From Candidatus Parcubacteria bacterium (GTDB taxonomy: Bacteria > Patescibacteriota > Patescibacteriia > PEXW01), in NCBI GenBank assembly GCA_003597955.1, contig QZJU01000015.1, positions 1 through 64,000 on the forward strand: a DNA stretch of 64,000 nucleotides, written 5' to 3'. Below are positions 40,637 to 49,330 of the stretch, piece after piece; positions within the stretch are counted from its first letter, which is position 1; every line of letters begins with the position of its first letter. Below the pieces are notes generated by a model, which worked only from the letters and a program-made list of their open reading frames with translations, did no database searches and was not told where the DNA came from. The position numbers and the translations under genes were made by a program.

Positions 40637-43024
40637 TCACCAAACTCTTTGATAGAAATAAAAATTATCTTTTTGGCCGATTAATTTAAATCTTTGGTCT
40701 TTGGCCAAAGCCTCTGCGGCCAGATGATTGCGTTGCCATTCTAAAGTTCCAGCTTTTGCCATTAAGATCAGGATATAGTCGGATTTCTCTATGCCCAGCG
40801 GAAATTGAAACAAATACTGGCGGTGAGCCAATTGAGCGCCAACGGTGTTAGTCGCCGAAACTTTCGCCTCGGTCGGAATTTTCGCAACCGCTTGTCTGAC
40901 GATCGGCGCCATTGGCGCGCGCCAGTAGACTCGCATATCTTTCCTTTGAGAATATGGCAAGGGACTTAAACGGTACGATTCAATCGCCGTCGTTGCTAAA
41001 ATTAAAACTATTATAACCGTTTCAAATTTGAATTTCAGGCGGTTTCGAATGTTTCTTTCCCAAAAGGGTCCGGCTCTTTTCCGAACGGCGGCAATGCCGA
41101 AAATCGTCGCGACAAAAACAAAACCGGTTATCGTGCCTTGGTAATGGTAATTCAAAAGCCTGGGCTCAATTCGGTCGTTAAAAAGGTTTACGGCAAAGTC
41201 TGGCCAGGCCACAGCCAGCCAAAGCGGGCTGGCCAGCGGCAAAAACCCAACCGGGCCAAGTAACCCGGCATACAAATGGCGAGCCTGATTGCCGGCAACC
41301 ATCGATAAAAACAGTTTTGGGTTTTCTGAAAGAGTTTTTAAAATCTCGCTTGGTTTTGAACCCAAGGTTTCGTACTGAAAATTATATTTGCTGGGCTGCC
41401 AATCCCGGGCCGCCGGCATTAGCCAAAGAAAATTCATGGCAAAATACGCCAAACCAAAAATTGTGGCTAAAATCGCTTTGCGCCATTCTTTGCGTTCGCG
41501 CCAAAGTATGAATAGGCCAAAAGTCGCCACCATTAGAACTAATTCTTCTTTGCACATCGCCAAAAGCGCAGCGTAAATCCAAAAAGCCCGCCAGCGCTTT
41601 TCCGTATAGGCCAAAACCATGCCCACAGAAAAAGTCGCGCCCAAGGTTATTCCATGGAAATCGAACATTACTGCTCGCTGCAAAGTTGGATAGAATAAAT
41701 AGCTTAAAGCCAGGAACGCAGCCAGCCATTCGTGACCTAGAATTTTTTTCGCCAGTCGGTAAACCAGCCAGCCGCCAAAAGCTACAATCAGAGCCTGCGC
41801 GACCAAAAGCACATAAGGGCTGGCATAAAGCCAATAGATTGGCGCAAAAAGCAAAAGTATCACATCGGCATGGTGAATATAACGGGATGCAATCTCTTCG
41901 CCATAAGGATTTGTAAACTGAAAAATTCGACCTTGGCTGGTATTCCAAACCACTTGATCCATATTGCCTAAGTCAAATCTGCCAGTAATGACTTTAGAGT
42001 GCATCAAAACGGATATGGCAGAAAAATACAGTCCAAAAGCCGCGCTGACGACAATAACCAAGCCTTTTGGCTGGCGTAGAAAACGCCAGATTTGCAAAAG
42101 AAACTGCTTCAGATAGCGCCAAGCAAAAACTAAAACCCAGAAAAATTCTACAAGGGTGACACCGAATCGCGTAAAAGCCGCTATCAACACCGAGCTCGAA
42201 CCCAGAGTATTTTTTAAAATTGCCGCTACGCTGGCTTCACGAACACCCAAACCACTAGGGGTTAAAAAGCTAATATAGCCCAAAAACCATCCTAATGGCA
42301 TGGCGGCTAAAATCAAAAAGGTTTGGTTTAAGTTTAGATCAAAAAAAGCCAAACTCAAGGCTAAGCCACCCAAAACGTAAGCCAACCAGGCTAATACAAA
42401 AACAAAAAGCAAAGCATAAATCTGGCCGAGACTGTAGACTTCTAAATCGACTTGAATTTTAAATTTCGCCAGCAGCCATTTAATGATCAACTTTAGCAAT
42501 TTCGAAAACCAAAAAATAACTGTCACGCTGATCGCGCCTAAGCCCGCCAGCAGCTTTAACCAAACCGCGAAATCTTTCACAAACAGACCAGCCAGTCCTC
42601 CGATCAAGACTGAAGCAGCCAAAAGCGTTAAAATTTCAATAATAGTTGCGTAAAGAGTCTGAGTTTTAGGTATGCCGTACTTTTCGCTTTGACTAACGCG
42701 GCCAACGACGCTCCAGATGTTGCCCGGAACATACCTCGCGAATTCAGAGAGCATCAAGACTTCACCTGCCTGTTTAAAATTCAGAAAATAGCCGGCAAGC
42801 TTTAATAATTTGCGCCAAGCGTAAATGCGTAAAAAATAATAGCCAGAAAAGCCGCAAAAACCAAAGAATAACCAGGAAATTTTCGGTCTTATCAGTTTAT
42901 CAGAAATTTCCAGCCAGTTCTGCTGCAAAATTTTTAAAAAGAACAAAAACACAACGCCAATCACCAAGACGGCCAAAATTTTTTTAAGGGTTTTCGGAAG
43001 TTTAAAACTTAAATTCATTAGCAT
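40637..43024 (-). CDS. Fusion of YbhN/LPG-synthase-type membrane domain with DUF2079
   Basis: 795 residues. The N-terminal half (about 15-320) is the flippase-like lysylphosphatidylglycerol-synthase transmembrane domain (YbhN/AglD group), with the landmarks EFARYVPGNIWSVVGRV and TPSGLGVREASVAAIL. The C-terminal part (about 335-795) is a DUF2079 protein, recognised by GRFDLGNMDQVVWNTSQG and the following HHADVILLLFAPIYWL. DUF2079 proteins look like polytopic GT-C-type glycosyltransferases. The upstream gene is a DPM-like transferase, so a route of polyprenol-phosphate sugar synthesis, flipping and transfer is plausible. It overlaps that gene by 23 bases. Confidence 0.8.
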   Translation of the reverse strand: MLMNLSFKLPKTLKKILAVLVIGVVFLFFLKILQQNWLEISDKLIRPKISWLFFGFCGFSGYYFLRIYAWRKLLKLAGYFLNFKQAGEVLMLSEFARYVPGNIWSVVGRVSQSEKYGIPKTQTLYATIIEILTLLAASVLIGGLAGLFVKDFAVWLKLLAGLGAISVTVIFWFSKLLKLIIKWLLAKFKIQVDLEVYSLGQIYALLFVFVLAWLAYVLGGLALSLAFFDLNLNQTFLILAAMPLGWFLGYISFLTPSGLGVREASVAAILKNTLGSSSVLIAAFTRFGVTLVEFFWVLVFAWRYLKQFLLQIWRFLRQPKGLVIVVSAAFGLYFSAISVLMHSKVITGRFDLGNMDQVVWNTSQGRIFQFTNPYGEEIASRYIHHADVILLLFAPIYWLYASPYVLLVAQALIVAFGGWLVYRLAKKILGHEWLAAFLALSYLFYPTLQRAVMFDFHGITLGATFSVGMVLAYTEKRWRAFWIYAALLAMCKEELVLMVATFGLFILWRERKEWRKAILATIFGLAYFAMNFLWLMPAARDWQPSKYNFQYETLGSKPSEILKTLSENPKLFLSMVAGNQARHLYAGLLGPVGFLPLASPLWLAVAWPDFAVNLFNDRIEPRLLNYHYQGTITGFVFVATIFGIAAVRKRAGPFWERNIRNRLKFKFETVIIVLILATTAIESYRLSPLPYSQRKDMRVYWRAPMAPIVRQAVAKIPTEAKVSATNTVGAQLAHRQYLFQFPLGIEKSDYILILMAKAGTLEWQRNHLAAEALAKDQRFKLIGQKDNFYFYQRVW

Positions 43025-43952
43025 TCAATTCAGCTCGAATCGGCGGCATTTCATCTCTAGCCGATCGTATAAGCAATTCTGCCAAAAGTCCGGAAAAAAT
43101 CAGCTGCAATCCCACTAAAGCCAAAAACACTCCAAAAATTAAAAGTGGCCGCGTGCCAATCGACTGACCCAAGCCTAATCTAAGAACGGCCAAATAAACC
43201 AAAATCGCCACGCCTAAAAAACTTAAAATCAAGCCTAAGCCGCCGAAAAGATGCAGAGGCCGACGATTATATTTGGTTAAGAAAAGCACAGTTAGTAAAT
43301 CCAGCAATCCACGCCAATACCTTTTGCTTTTATATTTAGTTTCCCCGTATTTCCGGGGGCGGGTGTGAGTCGGCAATTCCGTTATTTTAAAACCTTGGGC
43401 ATGCAGTAAAACCGGAATATACCGATGCAGCTCACCATAAAGGCGCAAGGTTTTAACTGCCTCCTGGGTGTAAACCTTAAGACCGGAATTAAAATCGTGA
43501 AGCGGCAAACCACTTAATTTCCTAGTTACGTAATTAAAAAATTTAGAAGGCCAGCGCTTTTCAATCCCGTCCGGCCGATCTTGCTTCCAACCGCTGACAA
43601 CATCAAAACCGTTATGCATTTGTTCAACTAGCTTAGGAATTTCATTAGGGTCATTTTGCAAATCCGCATCCAAAGTCACCACTAAATCTCCTTTGGCTTT
43701 TTGAAAAGCTGAATGCAAAGCCGCGGCCTTGCCAGAACAGCGCCGAAGCGAAATAACATGTAGCCGTTTGTCAATCTCGGCTTGGGCTTTTAAATACTCA
43801 AGAGTCCCATCTTGCGAACCGTCGTCAACTATTATTAGTTCGTAAGGCAAATTCATTCGCCGTGCGACTTGATGCAGTTCGGCAATTAATTCCGGCAAAC
43901 TGGCTTTTTCGTTAAACGCGGGTGCGACAAATGATATGGAGTTAAACTTCAT
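43002..43952 (-). CDS. Dolichol/undecaprenyl-phosphate sugar synthase-like GT2
   Basis: 316 residues. A GT-A domain with VVDD-like IIVDDGSQDGT and the metal motif VTLDADLQNDPNE is typical of DPM1/ArnC/GtrB enzymes, which put a sugar on a polyprenol phosphate. Then come NYVTRKLSGLPLHDFNSGLK (acceptor-side loop), KYGETKYKSKRYW and two C-terminal transmembrane helices (about 230-295). The linked membrane fusion protein would be the natural user of the lipid-linked sugar. It has its own leaderless promoter. Confidence 0.87.
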   Translation of the reverse strand: MKFNSISFVAPAFNEKASLPELIAELHQVARRMNLPYELIIVDDGSQDGTLEYLKAQAEIDKRLHVISLRRCSGKAAALHSAFQKAKGDLVVTLDADLQNDPNEIPKLVEQMHNGFDVVSGWKQDRPDGIEKRWPSKFFNYVTRKLSGLPLHDFNSGLKVYTQEAVKTLRLYGELHRYIPVLLHAQGFKITELPTHTRPRKYGETKYKSKRYWRGLLDLLTVLFLTKYNRRPLHLFGGLGLILSFLGVAILVYLAVLRLGLGQSIGTRPLLIFGVFLALVGLQLIFSGLLAELLIRSARDEMPPIRAELNANEFKF

Positions 43953-43958
43953 ATCCGA

Positions 43959-43987
43959 ACTTTAGCAATTATTGAATTTTTTTTCAA
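43959..43987 (-). promoter_or_regulatory. Leaderless promoter of the DPM-like GT2 gene
   Basis: On the minus strand TTGAAA (complement of 43982-43987), 17-base spacer and TAAAGT (complement of 43959-43964) put +1 exactly at the first base of the start codon (43952). Confidence 0.5.
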
Positions 43988-43989
43988 CC

Positions 43990-45609
43990 CTAAAATTTCA
44001 CGACTTTGCCCAAAGGAACTTTCATGTCAGTCGCCGGATTGGCTTGCGGTTTGGGTGAAGGTTGAAAATTCTGCCGCCTTTCTAAAGGCCTTGTCTGCGC
44101 TTGATTCCGCGAATGACTGAAAGGCCGGGTGGGCGCGTTTTTGTTTAATTCCGACAAACTGATTTCACTTTCGACCGGAGCGGCAATAACCGGTTCCACT
44201 GTCACCTCGGGTTTTTGAAAAAGATTTTTGGGCGGCCGCCGCTTTTTCCCTTCGGGTCGGTAAATCGATTCTTCTTTTTCCACGGCTATATTCTCTTCCT
44301 GCGCCGAAGCCCGATAAACATCCTCGACGCCGCTCCAACGTAAAATTTTCTCTTCAACTTCTGCACGTTTTTGCGCATACCTTTCCCGCGAACCCAGAAT
44401 GACCTTTTCACGGTTATTAGTTGGTTTAAGTTCAATTGGTGGTAAAGTTATGGCACTAAAGGGCTCAGAAGCCACGCCATCAATCATTAATTTCAAATAG
44501 ACTTCATACTTTGGCAGATTGACTAAATCGACTTGAGTAAAGGTTGGGTAAAACTCTTTTTCCAAAAACTCTGCGTCAGCGCCGCCTACACGAAAAGCCA
44601 TTATCGTTCCGACATTGCCGAAGACTGCCGCCGCCACCTTCTCGTCCAATTGTTCGATATATTGGTGAGCGATGATCAAATTTAAACGATACTTTCTTGC
44701 TTCAGATAGAATGTTGGCAAAACTTTCCGTGGCAAAATTTTGAAATTCGTCAACATACAGAAAAAAATCCGGCCGGCTTTGTTCTGGCATATCCACGCGG
44801 CTCATGGCGGCCAATTGCAGTCGGGTAATCATCATGGCGCCCAGCAAAGCTGAATTATCTTCGCCAATCCGGCCTTTTGCCAAATTAAAAAGCAGAATTT
44901 TTTTGTTATCCATAATTTCCCGAAGATCTATGGTGCTTTTGCTTTGGCCGACAATGTTCCGAATGATGGCGCTGGATAAAAATTGACCGACTTTATTCTG
45001 AATCGGCGCCACCGCCTCATTCCGAAATTTATCGTTATAGTTAGAAAATTCATCGACCCAAAAACCTTTTACAATCGGATCGCTCACCTTGGTCAAAACT
45101 CGGGTACGATAGCGGGAATCAACCAGCATCCTGGCAATCCCAAGCATGGTCGAGCCTGGGTATTCTAAAAGGGCCAAGATGGTGTTATTCAAAATGTATT
45201 CCATTCTGGCGCTCCACACGCCCTCCCAGATTTTTGTGAAAACCCCCATTAGGCCTGAAGCGACCAAGTGTCTTTGGTTAATGTCGACGGATTCCAAAAC
45301 ATTAAAGCCGATTGGGTATTCAACATCTGAAGGATTAAAATACACGACATCATTAACTCGATTATTGGGTATGTAATCAAGAATTTTCTCGACGAGATCG
45401 CCGTGGGGATCAACCAACGCAATGCCGTGGCCGGCGTTCAAGTCGTTAATGATCATTCTTTCAATTACGGTTGATTTGCCCATGCCGGTTTTCCCAATTA
45501 AATACATGTGGCGTCGACGGTCGTCGAGTTTTATGCCAAAACGCCGATGGTAACCTCGGTAATTGGTTTCCGCAAAAACATTAATATTTTGTAAGAGATC
45601 CAAAGGCAT
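43990..45609 (-). CDS. Type IV secretion coupling-protein-like ATPase (TraD/HerA group)
   Basis: 539 residues. Walker A is IGKTGMGKST (about 38-47), VDPHGDLVEKIL follows, and Walker B is FLYVDEFQNF near 286-295. The domain from ILLFNLAKGRIGEDNSALLG to HQYIEQL matches the DNA-translocating RecA-like ATPases of conjugation coupling proteins. The last 130 residues are charged, proline-rich and probably disordered. No relaxase or other T4SS gene is present. It is 2 bases downstream of its partner, so both are co-expressed. DNA handling is inferred. Confidence 0.8.
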   Translation of the reverse strand: MPLDLLQNINVFAETNYRGYHRRFGIKLDDRRRHMYLIGKTGMGKSTVIERMIINDLNAGHGIALVDPHGDLVEKILDYIPNNRVNDVVYFNPSDVEYPIGFNVLESVDINQRHLVASGLMGVFTKIWEGVWSARMEYILNNTILALLEYPGSTMLGIARMLVDSRYRTRVLTKVSDPIVKGFWVDEFSNYNDKFRNEAVAPIQNKVGQFLSSAIIRNIVGQSKSTIDLREIMDNKKILLFNLAKGRIGEDNSALLGAMMITRLQLAAMSRVDMPEQSRPDFFLYVDEFQNFATESFANILSEARKYRLNLIIAHQYIEQLDEKVAAAVFGNVGTIMAFRVGGADAEFLEKEFYPTFTQVDLVNLPKYEVYLKLMIDGVASEPFSAITLPPIELKPTNNREKVILGSRERYAQKRAEVEEKILRWSGVEDVYRASAQEENIAVEKEESIYRPEGKKRRPPKNLFQKPEVTVEPVIAAPVESEISLSELNKNAPTRPFSHSRNQAQTRPLERRQNFQPSPKPQANPATDMKVPLGKVVKF

Positions 45610-45611
45610 AT

Positions 45612-47165
45612 TTAGTCCACATAAGGTAAATTGACCGGTACCTGAGGTTCTTCGGTTCGAGGTTGGTTCGCTGGAATCGATGAAGGTTGGGCTTGCGAAA
45701 CTTGTTTCGGGGGGAAAGTCGCTTCAGTCGGTAAGCCTGTCGGCGCTGGCGCGGATGGTGCGGCAGACTTTGGTTGAACACGTTGAATTGGTAAAGGTTT
45801 TTCAAAAGGCAGTGTGGAGGGCGCGCCGGCGCGTTTTGTTTCGGTTTTCTGAACTTGACCGGCTTTCACATCAATAGTTGGGAAATGAAAAATCGTCGCC
45901 AATTCTTCCACATTAAGATAGATAGGCCGCCGGCCACGCCAAATCGAGCGCATTCGATAATTATACAAATTCCGCCGGTTTCTCAAAATGATTCTGTCAC
46001 GCTTAAAAAATACGATATCGCTGGTTTTAGTGTACTTGTTAAAAGTAAAAAAGTTCGAATCTTGCATGGCAAATTGCCGCAAAGCTCCGACTACACCATT
46101 AACGCCCCTGGCTTTGTTATACGGTTTTTGGCCATTTGGACCTGGAACCGTCTTTCCCCAGTAAAAAAAACGGCCTTTTACTTTAAAAGCAACTTTAGTC
46201 AATTTTATTTGAATCTGGGTTACGGTTTCTCTTTCACCTGGAGAGAGATGTAACATCAGTGAAGGTGGTTCGTCTTTTTTTATTTTTTCTTTTTCATGAG
46301 TCAATGGAATTAATGACGCGGTAATCGATTCTCTCACACCCTTGGCAACTTGCAAAGGCACTTCAAAGGGGCTAGCCTTGGCTGCGCCTTTTCTTCCGAT
46401 AATTTTGTTAACAATTTTTTCGGCTTTCTTACGCCAATGTGACGGCCATTCTTCCTGCTGTAAGACCCACTGCAGCCAAATTTGTTCATCGGGCCCTATA
46501 CGGTTCATTAATTCCAAAAGTGCTGCCATCGGGTCAATAAGCTTCTGGGTCAAGCCGTGTTCAAACATCGGATATGTCCGAATCGGATAAGCATCTGGAC
46601 GCGCTAGTTCAACCTGGGCTGACCAACAATCCCATTCAGGGTGCGGCAGATCCGAAGGTTTGGGCATTAAATCCACGTAATCCTCCACCTCAGTTATTTC
46701 GGCGTCGGGATATTGAGCGTAAATTGCGGATTCAATTATTTCCCGATGAACAATCAGGCACCTGACAAAAAATTGCACGTATCCACCCAGACTAACCAAT
46801 TCAACCGACATGCTGGGTGGCACAAAACCGTAGCCGAAAAATTCAGTAAAAGGCAAACCCCATTTTTCCGGAAATATTGGGGCCTTGGAAATGCCATTGA
46901 AATGCGCAAACATTTGCTCAGCAGCTTTAGGTGTTTGCTCACTGTCTTTTGGAACGTCGATGGCAAGCAAAACGTAGTTACCGGTGTAATACTTATTGAT
47001 ATAGCGACGATCAATAAATTCTTTCCAAGCAAATTTAAAACCAATAACAAAAGTGATGATGACGGCCAGCCAGCCACCATTAAGGAAAATAAACCACATC
47101 ATTAAAATTGGGTTGCCGGCCGAAGCCTGAAAAGCTTGGGCCATGGCCGAAAGATCAATTGTCAT
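45612..47165 (-). CDS. Conserved membrane-associated partner of the coupling-protein-like ATPase
   Basis: 517 residues. One transmembrane helix (about 19-46) is followed by a large soluble part and a proline/alanine-rich tail of about 80 residues. I know this gene type only as a hypothetical protein that travels with the TraD/HerA-like ATPase in Patescibacteria. It has no nucleotide-binding motif. The region AIYAQYPDAEITEVEDYVDL and the following fold loosely recall the N-terminal domain of VirB4-type proteins, but this is weak. A membrane platform for the ATPase is the simplest guess. Confidence 0.65.
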   Translation of the reverse strand: MTIDLSAMAQAFQASAGNPILMMWFIFLNGGWLAVIITFVIGFKFAWKEFIDRRYINKYYTGNYVLLAIDVPKDSEQTPKAAEQMFAHFNGISKAPIFPEKWGLPFTEFFGYGFVPPSMSVELVSLGGYVQFFVRCLIVHREIIESAIYAQYPDAEITEVEDYVDLMPKPSDLPHPEWDCWSAQVELARPDAYPIRTYPMFEHGLTQKLIDPMAALLELMNRIGPDEQIWLQWVLQQEEWPSHWRKKAEKIVNKIIGRKGAAKASPFEVPLQVAKGVRESITASLIPLTHEKEKIKKDEPPSLMLHLSPGERETVTQIQIKLTKVAFKVKGRFFYWGKTVPGPNGQKPYNKARGVNGVVGALRQFAMQDSNFFTFNKYTKTSDIVFFKRDRIILRNRRNLYNYRMRSIWRGRRPIYLNVEELATIFHFPTIDVKAGQVQKTETKRAGAPSTLPFEKPLPIQRVQPKSAAPSAPAPTGLPTEATFPPKQVSQAQPSSIPANQPRTEEPQVPVNLPYVD

Positions 47166-47171
47166 GTTGAC

Positions 47172-48314
47172 TTAATTTGTTTTAGAAGCGACATTAAGCG
47201 TAAATGCGCCGTCAGCTAACTTTTTAAATTTGTCTTTGTTAGTTAATGCCAAGTGTATGGTGTTTTTCTTAACCAAGCGTTGTTTTAATACTTCCTCAAC
47301 TAATTCTGAACGCTTCATTGGACGGTCAGCCTTTTTAAGTATGTCAATTAAAATGTCAGCAACTACCCCGGGTTTATAACCCCATTCTTTTAGGGCGTAG
47401 ATGCCTCTGCCGACCAAAACATAACGATCGTTTAATATAAGTTCGTTGTGAACCGTCGGCGGATAAGCAGTACGGTGATCAAATTTCGTTTCATTTATTA
47501 GCTTGGTTATTTCGTTGAAATGAAGGGGTTTTTTGGCTTTTTTTAAAATCAAATATATTTTATCGTTCATGCGTTTAGGAATGATCGTCCCCCATTCTGC
47601 CAAGCCAAATTCCTGATAGGGGTTTTTGGCAATGTGGGTACTAATTTCGATGTATGAAATAATTGCCTCGTCGGTTAATTGAAATTTGTGCTCGGTTCCA
47701 AACTTTGTTTCTCGGATCTTTTGAAGCAGCTCTGAAATTTTCAGCGGCTGATTCTCCAAGCGCAGAATTTCTTGGGCCTGCAAAATAGTCTCGTTAACCA
47801 AATGCAAAGGTGCGGTTTTTATCTGCCAGGCCGGATAATAATCTTCTGAAATTGTAAACTGTTTAAGCCGATTTTGCAGCAAAAATTTCATGATAAACAA
47901 AGTCGCCGATCGTGCCGTCAGCTGATCGTCTTTTATATCCAAAAGCTGCTTTAAAAGATTTTCTTCGCGCATCACACCTCCGTGGCCACTGATTACATTA
48001 ACAACCGCTTCGGCGATAGGTTGGATCTGCGAGGAATGCTCGCTGACTTTTCTTATCTTGTTAATTGCCCCTGATTCAATTTGTCGAATTCTCTCGCGTG
48101 TTACCTTATAGACTTCGCCGATTTGCTCTAGGGTTTCCGGAGTTTTGCCGTGTAAACCATAACGTCGTCGCAAAATATCTTCCTCTCTTGATGCCAAGCT
48201 TTTAAGTAATGTCGAAATAGTGTCATCGGGGTTAAAATGCTCAATTTCCTGCGTTTGCTTTTGATTAAGAACTCGATCCAATATTGAATCCGAATTTGTT
48301 TGAAGTTCCTCCAT
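47172..48314 (-). CDS. Sigma-70 region-4-like HTH protein with HARE-HTH domain
   Basis: About 380 residues. The N-terminal third carries a sigma region 4 signature (ILRRRYGLHGKTPETLEQIG then VTRERIRQIESGAINKIR), but no region 2, so it cannot act as a full sigma factor. A HARE-HTH (RpoE-delta/ASXL type) winged helix lies at about 250-310 (DKIYLILKKAKKPLHFNEI, GRGIYALKEWG). A second similar unit is near the C-terminus. It is likely a transcription regulator that touches RNA polymerase and DNA. The ATG at 48314 is preferred to a TTG nine bases upstream. Confidence 0.75.
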   Translation of the reverse strand: MEELQTNSDSILDRVLNQKQTQEIEHFNPDDTISTLLKSLASREEDILRRRYGLHGKTPETLEQIGEVYKVTRERIRQIESGAINKIRKVSEHSSQIQPIAEAVVNVISGHGGVMREENLLKQLLDIKDDQLTARSATLFIMKFLLQNRLKQFTISEDYYPAWQIKTAPLHLVNETILQAQEILRLENQPLKISELLQKIRETKFGTEHKFQLTDEAIISYIEISTHIAKNPYQEFGLAEWGTIIPKRMNDKIYLILKKAKKPLHFNEITKLINETKFDHRTAYPPTVHNELILNDRYVLVGRGIYALKEWGYKPGVVADILIDILKKADRPMKRSELVEEVLKQRLVKKNTIHLALTNKDKFKKLADGAFTLNVASKTN

Positions 48315-48342
48315 AAAAACCAAATTATTATTAAGCTTTTTT

Positions 48343-48371
48343 AATATAGCACTTTATTGTAAATGTGTCAA
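48343..48371 (-). promoter_or_regulatory. Promoter (TTGACA-17-TATATT) of the sigma-region-4-like gene
   Basis: TTGACA (complement of 48366-48371) and TATATT (complement of 48343-48348) are separated by 17 bases. Predicted +1 is about 48336, leaving a 22-base leader. Confidence 0.65.
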
Positions 48372-48429
48372 GTTTTTATTATAAAAAAACCACATCAAAA
48401 AAACTAATCTTTGATTGTAAGAAATCAGC

Positions 48430-49329
48430 TTATTTTTTCTTTTGACGAAAATTATTCCAAGTCACCAAAATTGGCGAAGCTACAAAAATTGAAGAATACG
48501 TCCCTGAGGCTATGCCAATTAAAAGGGTAAGAACGAAATTTTTAATCGTGCTGCCGCCGAACAGAAATAAAGCTAGTAAAATTAACAAAGCTGTTAAGGA
48601 AGTATTGATGGAACGCACCAAGGTTTGATTGACGCTTTCATTGACGACTTCTTCGTAAGTCCTGCCTGCCAAACCTATCAGTCTTTCTCGAATACGATCA
48701 TAGACGACAATGGTATCGTGGACCGAGAAACCAAGGATTGTTAAAAGTGCGGTGACGAAAAGCGTGTCGATCTCCATACCAAAAAAGTTCCCAAGGATTG
48801 AAAAAATCCCAACCACCATTAGAATATCGTGGACTAAGGCGATGATTGCGCTGACGCCGTAAGTCCAAGAAGGCATGGGGCCGATCGAAACTTTTCGAAA
48901 TGCCCAGGTTATGTACAAAATAATTAACAACAAAACAATAGCAACGGCGGTAATGGATTTTCTTTTTAATTCCGAGCCGATCGTCGGGCCGATAGTCTCA
49001 AAGCTATTTTCGACTAATTTATCATCAGCCTTTCGCAATTCAGTCAAAAAGTCTTCGCGCTGATCATTTGTAATCGGTTCAAAACGAATAGCCACGCCTT
49101 GTTCGCCGGTAGTCTGAACATTAACTTGTTTAATCTCGGCGGTTCCCGCGGCTTTCTGAATTATCGCCGTTTCCGGAATAGATTTTGAGAATTCCAACCT
49201 TAACAGCGAACCACCAGTGAAATCAATGCCGAATCTAAACCCCCAAACAAACATTGAAATTATTCCGGGAACCAAAAGTACCAAGGAAAAAATGTAAAAA
49301 TATTTTCGTTTTTGGATTATGGCATACAT
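48430..49329 (-). CDS. secF: Protein translocase subunit SecF
   Basis: 299 residues with six transmembrane helices and an extracytoplasmic domain between helices 1 and 2. Family landmarks are GFRFGIDFTGGSLL, ESFETIGPTIGSEL-like FETIGPTIGSEL and GFSVHDTIVVYDRIRE. With SecD it uses the proton gradient to help pull proteins out of the SecYEG channel. It is 1 base downstream of secD. Confidence 0.95.
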   Translation of the reverse strand: MYAIIQKRKYFYIFSLVLLVPGIISMFVWGFRFGIDFTGGSLLRLEFSKSIPETAIIQKAAGTAEIKQVNVQTTGEQGVAIRFEPITNDQREDFLTELRKADDKLVENSFETIGPTIGSELKRKSITAVAIVLLLIILYITWAFRKVSIGPMPSWTYGVSAIIALVHDILMVVGIFSILGNFFGMEIDTLFVTALLTILGFSVHDTIVVYDRIRERLIGLAGRTYEEVVNESVNQTLVRSINTSLTALLILLALFLFGGSTIKNFVLTLLIGIASGTYSSIFVASPILVTWNNFRQKKK

Positions 49330-49330
49330 A

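Noticed and set aside
47172-48314. Calling the HTH gene a sigma factor
   Set aside because: Region 2 and region 3 are absent; only region 4 is visible.
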